Origin: Ruminococcaceae bacterium UBA5904
GTDB lineage: Bacteria; Bacillota; Clostridia; Oscillospirales; Acutalibacteraceae
Length of the DNA: 7,608 nt
Direction of reading: 5' to 3'
NCBI GenBank assembly: GCA_002431305.1
Contig: DJEG01000106.1
Coordinates: 1-7,608, forward strand
The notes beneath the pieces are model-generated. The model worked only from the letters and a program-made list of their open reading frames with translations. It did no database searches and had not been told where the DNA came from. This document shows positions 6,074 through 7,608 of the stretch, in pieces. Made by a program: the position numbers and the translations under genes. Every line of letters begins with the position of its first letter. The stretch's first letter is position 1.

Positions 6074-7608
6074 TTAAAACAGAGACGAGAGCGATTTAAG
6101 TCTTATCTTAACGCCGGGAACCGAATCGGAAACGTTATTTTTTACAGTGATGTTCGAATTGTGTTTGCCGAGAATGATTTTCGCGTTTGTATTATTAATT
6201 GAATTAGAACTAAATATGAGATTATCTGCGTTCGAAGCCGAGAGAATATTTCCCTCGCAGTTTTCGAACGTATTATTATTTATATAAATATTTTTAAGCA
6301 TTGCGGAGTCGGCATTTTTGCCGTTTATATTTGCCGAAACGCCGATTACCGCGCCCCAGTCGGAAACGTTGCAGGACGAAAACGTGTTGTTTCTTATTTC
6401 GAGCGTATTTACGCCCGTGCCCTCGAGCCAGTTTCCCGAGGAAATGTCGACAATTACCTTTATCGCGTTGCCCATGGTCTTATAGAACGTATTGTTTTCG
6501 CACAGTCCGTTTGAACTCTGAAGAAGGAGTCCGCGGGCACGGTTTTCGTGAAAATAGTTATCGGAAACAACGTAATTTGCGCTGTTAATACTGCCGTTTG
6601 ATACTATCGAGCCAACCGTTACGCTGTCGGGAATATCCCTGTCAAACGTGACGGTATCGCCGTCAATTGCTGTCACTTTTGCTGTAAAATCAATTGTATT
6701 ATACTTAGAATCGAAGAATACGGCGGTATCTCCGGTTTTGAATGTCGGTGCGTTTGTATAGAGAGTCAGCTTGTTTTTGCCTGTCAATTTGCTTACGGTG
6801 TACACGTTGTCGTGAACATTCAGCGCGTCGTCTCCCATGAACGAAAAATCGCATCCGCTTATTTTAAAATATCCGTTTGTGTTCGCAATATGAACCGCGT
6901 CGGCTGTCGTCGAAACGCGTTCTGCGTTATCGGAATTTTCAAGTCCTATCGTGCAGTCAATAAGCTGAAAACGGGTACACCTGTCTGTGATAAGCCAGCC
7001 CATGCCCGCTGCGGAACCTATCGAAATGTCCGAAAACGTTATGTTTTCAGAATTCGTTACGTTGAATACGTTGCCGTCGTAGACGTGATGTCTTAACAGA
7101 AATACGTCGCCGTCGGAAAAGTTATCGAGCTCTCCGTTGTGCTTAATACGAATGACGTTGTTCTCCGTTTTTTCTCTCGAAACAATGATATCGGGATTCG
7201 TATAGACATACTTTTCCTTAACGCCGTCCTTTGTTCCCGGGGTGAGAGTTTCGGGGTCGTACTGCGTGAACGCGGAGATGTTTACATCTTCGTCAACGTC
7301 GGTAAGCTCTGTAAATTCCATGTCGAAAACGTGATTTTTATTATCGGCATTTTTAATTTTAACAAGCGAAGCGAGTCTTGAATTTTCATTATTCCAACGA
7401 ACGGAGAACCCTTTTATTTCAACGCATTCGCAGTCTGAAATTCTAAAATAATCGGCGTGCGAAAAATAGAAATTCGCTCCCTCGCCGTCAATAATTATAT
7501 TCTTTAATCCCGACATGTCAATCTGTTTGTCGGTTCTGAAATAATAATTTCCCGCAGGGATCACAATGCGAGTATATTCGTTTTCACGGCAGTATTCTAT
7601 CGCCTTTG
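6074..7608 (-). CDS. GH110-like right-handed beta-helix glycosidase (putative alpha-1,3-galactosidase), 5' end beyond the window
   Basis: 510 codons are visible and the frame stays open to the right edge. The GTG at 7564 is internal: the preceding codons continue a family-typical segment (KAIEYCRENEYTRI then VIPAGNYYF), so perhaps 30-70 residues are missing, possibly including a signal peptide. Repeated N-rich turns (ENNTF, RNNTF, NNNTFENC) mark a parallel beta-helix. GH110 landmarks, numbered from the first visible codon, are SAAGMGW (198-204), RVSTTADAVH (230-239), FMGDDALNVHD (256-266) and NRARGLLLQ (355-363), with two beta-barrel-like inserts (about 155-175 and 285-335). D236, D259 and D260 are the likely catalytic acids. 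GH110 enzymes invertingly hydrolyse alpha-1,3-linked galactose, as in blood group B or linear alpha-Gal glycans. The C-terminus ends soon after the helix with no cell-wall anchor. Substrate and location are inferred; another beta-helix specificity remains possible. Confidence 0.82.
   Translation of the reverse strand, partial: KAIEYCRENEYTRIVIPAGNYYFRTDKQIDMSGLKNIIIDGEGANFYFSHADYFRISDCECVEIKGFSVRWNNENSRLASLVKIKNADNKNHVFDMEFTELTDVDEDVNISAFTQYDPETLTPGTKDGVKEKYVYTNPDIIVSREKTENNVIRIKHNGELDNFSDGDVFLLRHHVYDGNVFNVTNSENITFSDISIGSAAGMGWLITDRCTRFQLIDCTIGLENSDNAERVSTTADAVHIANTNGYFKISGCDFSFMGDDALNVHDNVYTVSKLTGKNKLTLYTNAPTFKTGDTAVFFDSKYNTIDFTAKVTAIDGDTVTFDRDIPDSVTVGSIVSNGSINSANYVVSDNYFHENRARGLLLQSSNGLCENNTFYKTMGNAIKVIVDISSGNWLEGTGVNTLEIRNNTFSSCNVSDWGAVIGVSANINGKNADSAMLKNIYINNNTFENCEGNILSASNADNLIFSSNSINNTNAKIILGKHNSNITVKNNVSDSVPGVKIRLKSLSSLF

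Noticed and set aside
7562..7564. GTG as start codon of the GH110-like gene
   Set aside because: The frame continues open to the edge and the upstream codons encode a plausible beta-helix N-terminal segment leading into VIPAGNYYF; no ribosome binding site precedes the GTG.

Overview
The window looks like chromosomal DNA of a Gram-positive, low-to-mid GC Clostridia-type bacterium, probably from an animal gut or rumen. This rests on strong GGAGG-type ribosome binding sites, sigma-A-like promoters with 17-base spacers, rho-independent terminators, and protein types common in Firmicutes (a membrane-anchored DUF2726 protein, a YcxB-like protein, EutH, GcnA-type GH20 and ComF). Species-level placement is not possible from the sequence alone. 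No RNA gene, CRISPR array, insertion sequence or prophage gene is visible.

Layout. The left end (1-101) is unresolved leader DNA. A membrane-anchored DUF2726 nuclease-fold protein (102-677, +) and a YcxB-like two-helix membrane protein (728-1240, -) converge on one strong hairpin (687-718) that can terminate in both directions. At 1267-1331 two divergent promoters stand back to back with their -35 boxes 7 bases apart. One serves the YcxB-like gene. The other drives a three-gene operon (1364-5190, +): a EutH-family transporter, a GcnA-like family 20 N-acetylhexosaminidase overlapping it by 4 bases, and a Gfo/Idh/MocA NAD(P)-dependent oxidoreductase 21 bases later. A hairpin (5206-5253) closes the operon. 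comF (5374-6060, +) follows from its own near-consensus promoter. Facing it with a 13-base gap is a large beta-helix protein resembling GH110 alpha-1,3-galactosidases (6074-7608, -), whose N-terminus lies beyond the right edge.

How the genes may work together. The operon is the most interesting part. EutH proteins are known as ethanolamine transporters and usually sit with EutBC and microcompartment genes. None of those is here. This EutH homologue is instead translationally coupled to a cytoplasmic N-acetylhexosaminidase and co-transcribed with a sugar-type oxidoreductase. The simplest inference is an uptake-and-processing module: the transporter brings in a small amino-sugar glycoside or amino-alcohol compound, the GH20 enzyme removes a terminal N-acetylhexosamine, and the dehydrogenase acts on a released or related polyol or sugar. 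The GH110-like gene nearby, which would cut alpha-1,3-galactose from host glycans, fits a host-glycan foraging theme but is a separate transcription unit. The substrate assignments are inference; the family assignments are well supported by motifs.
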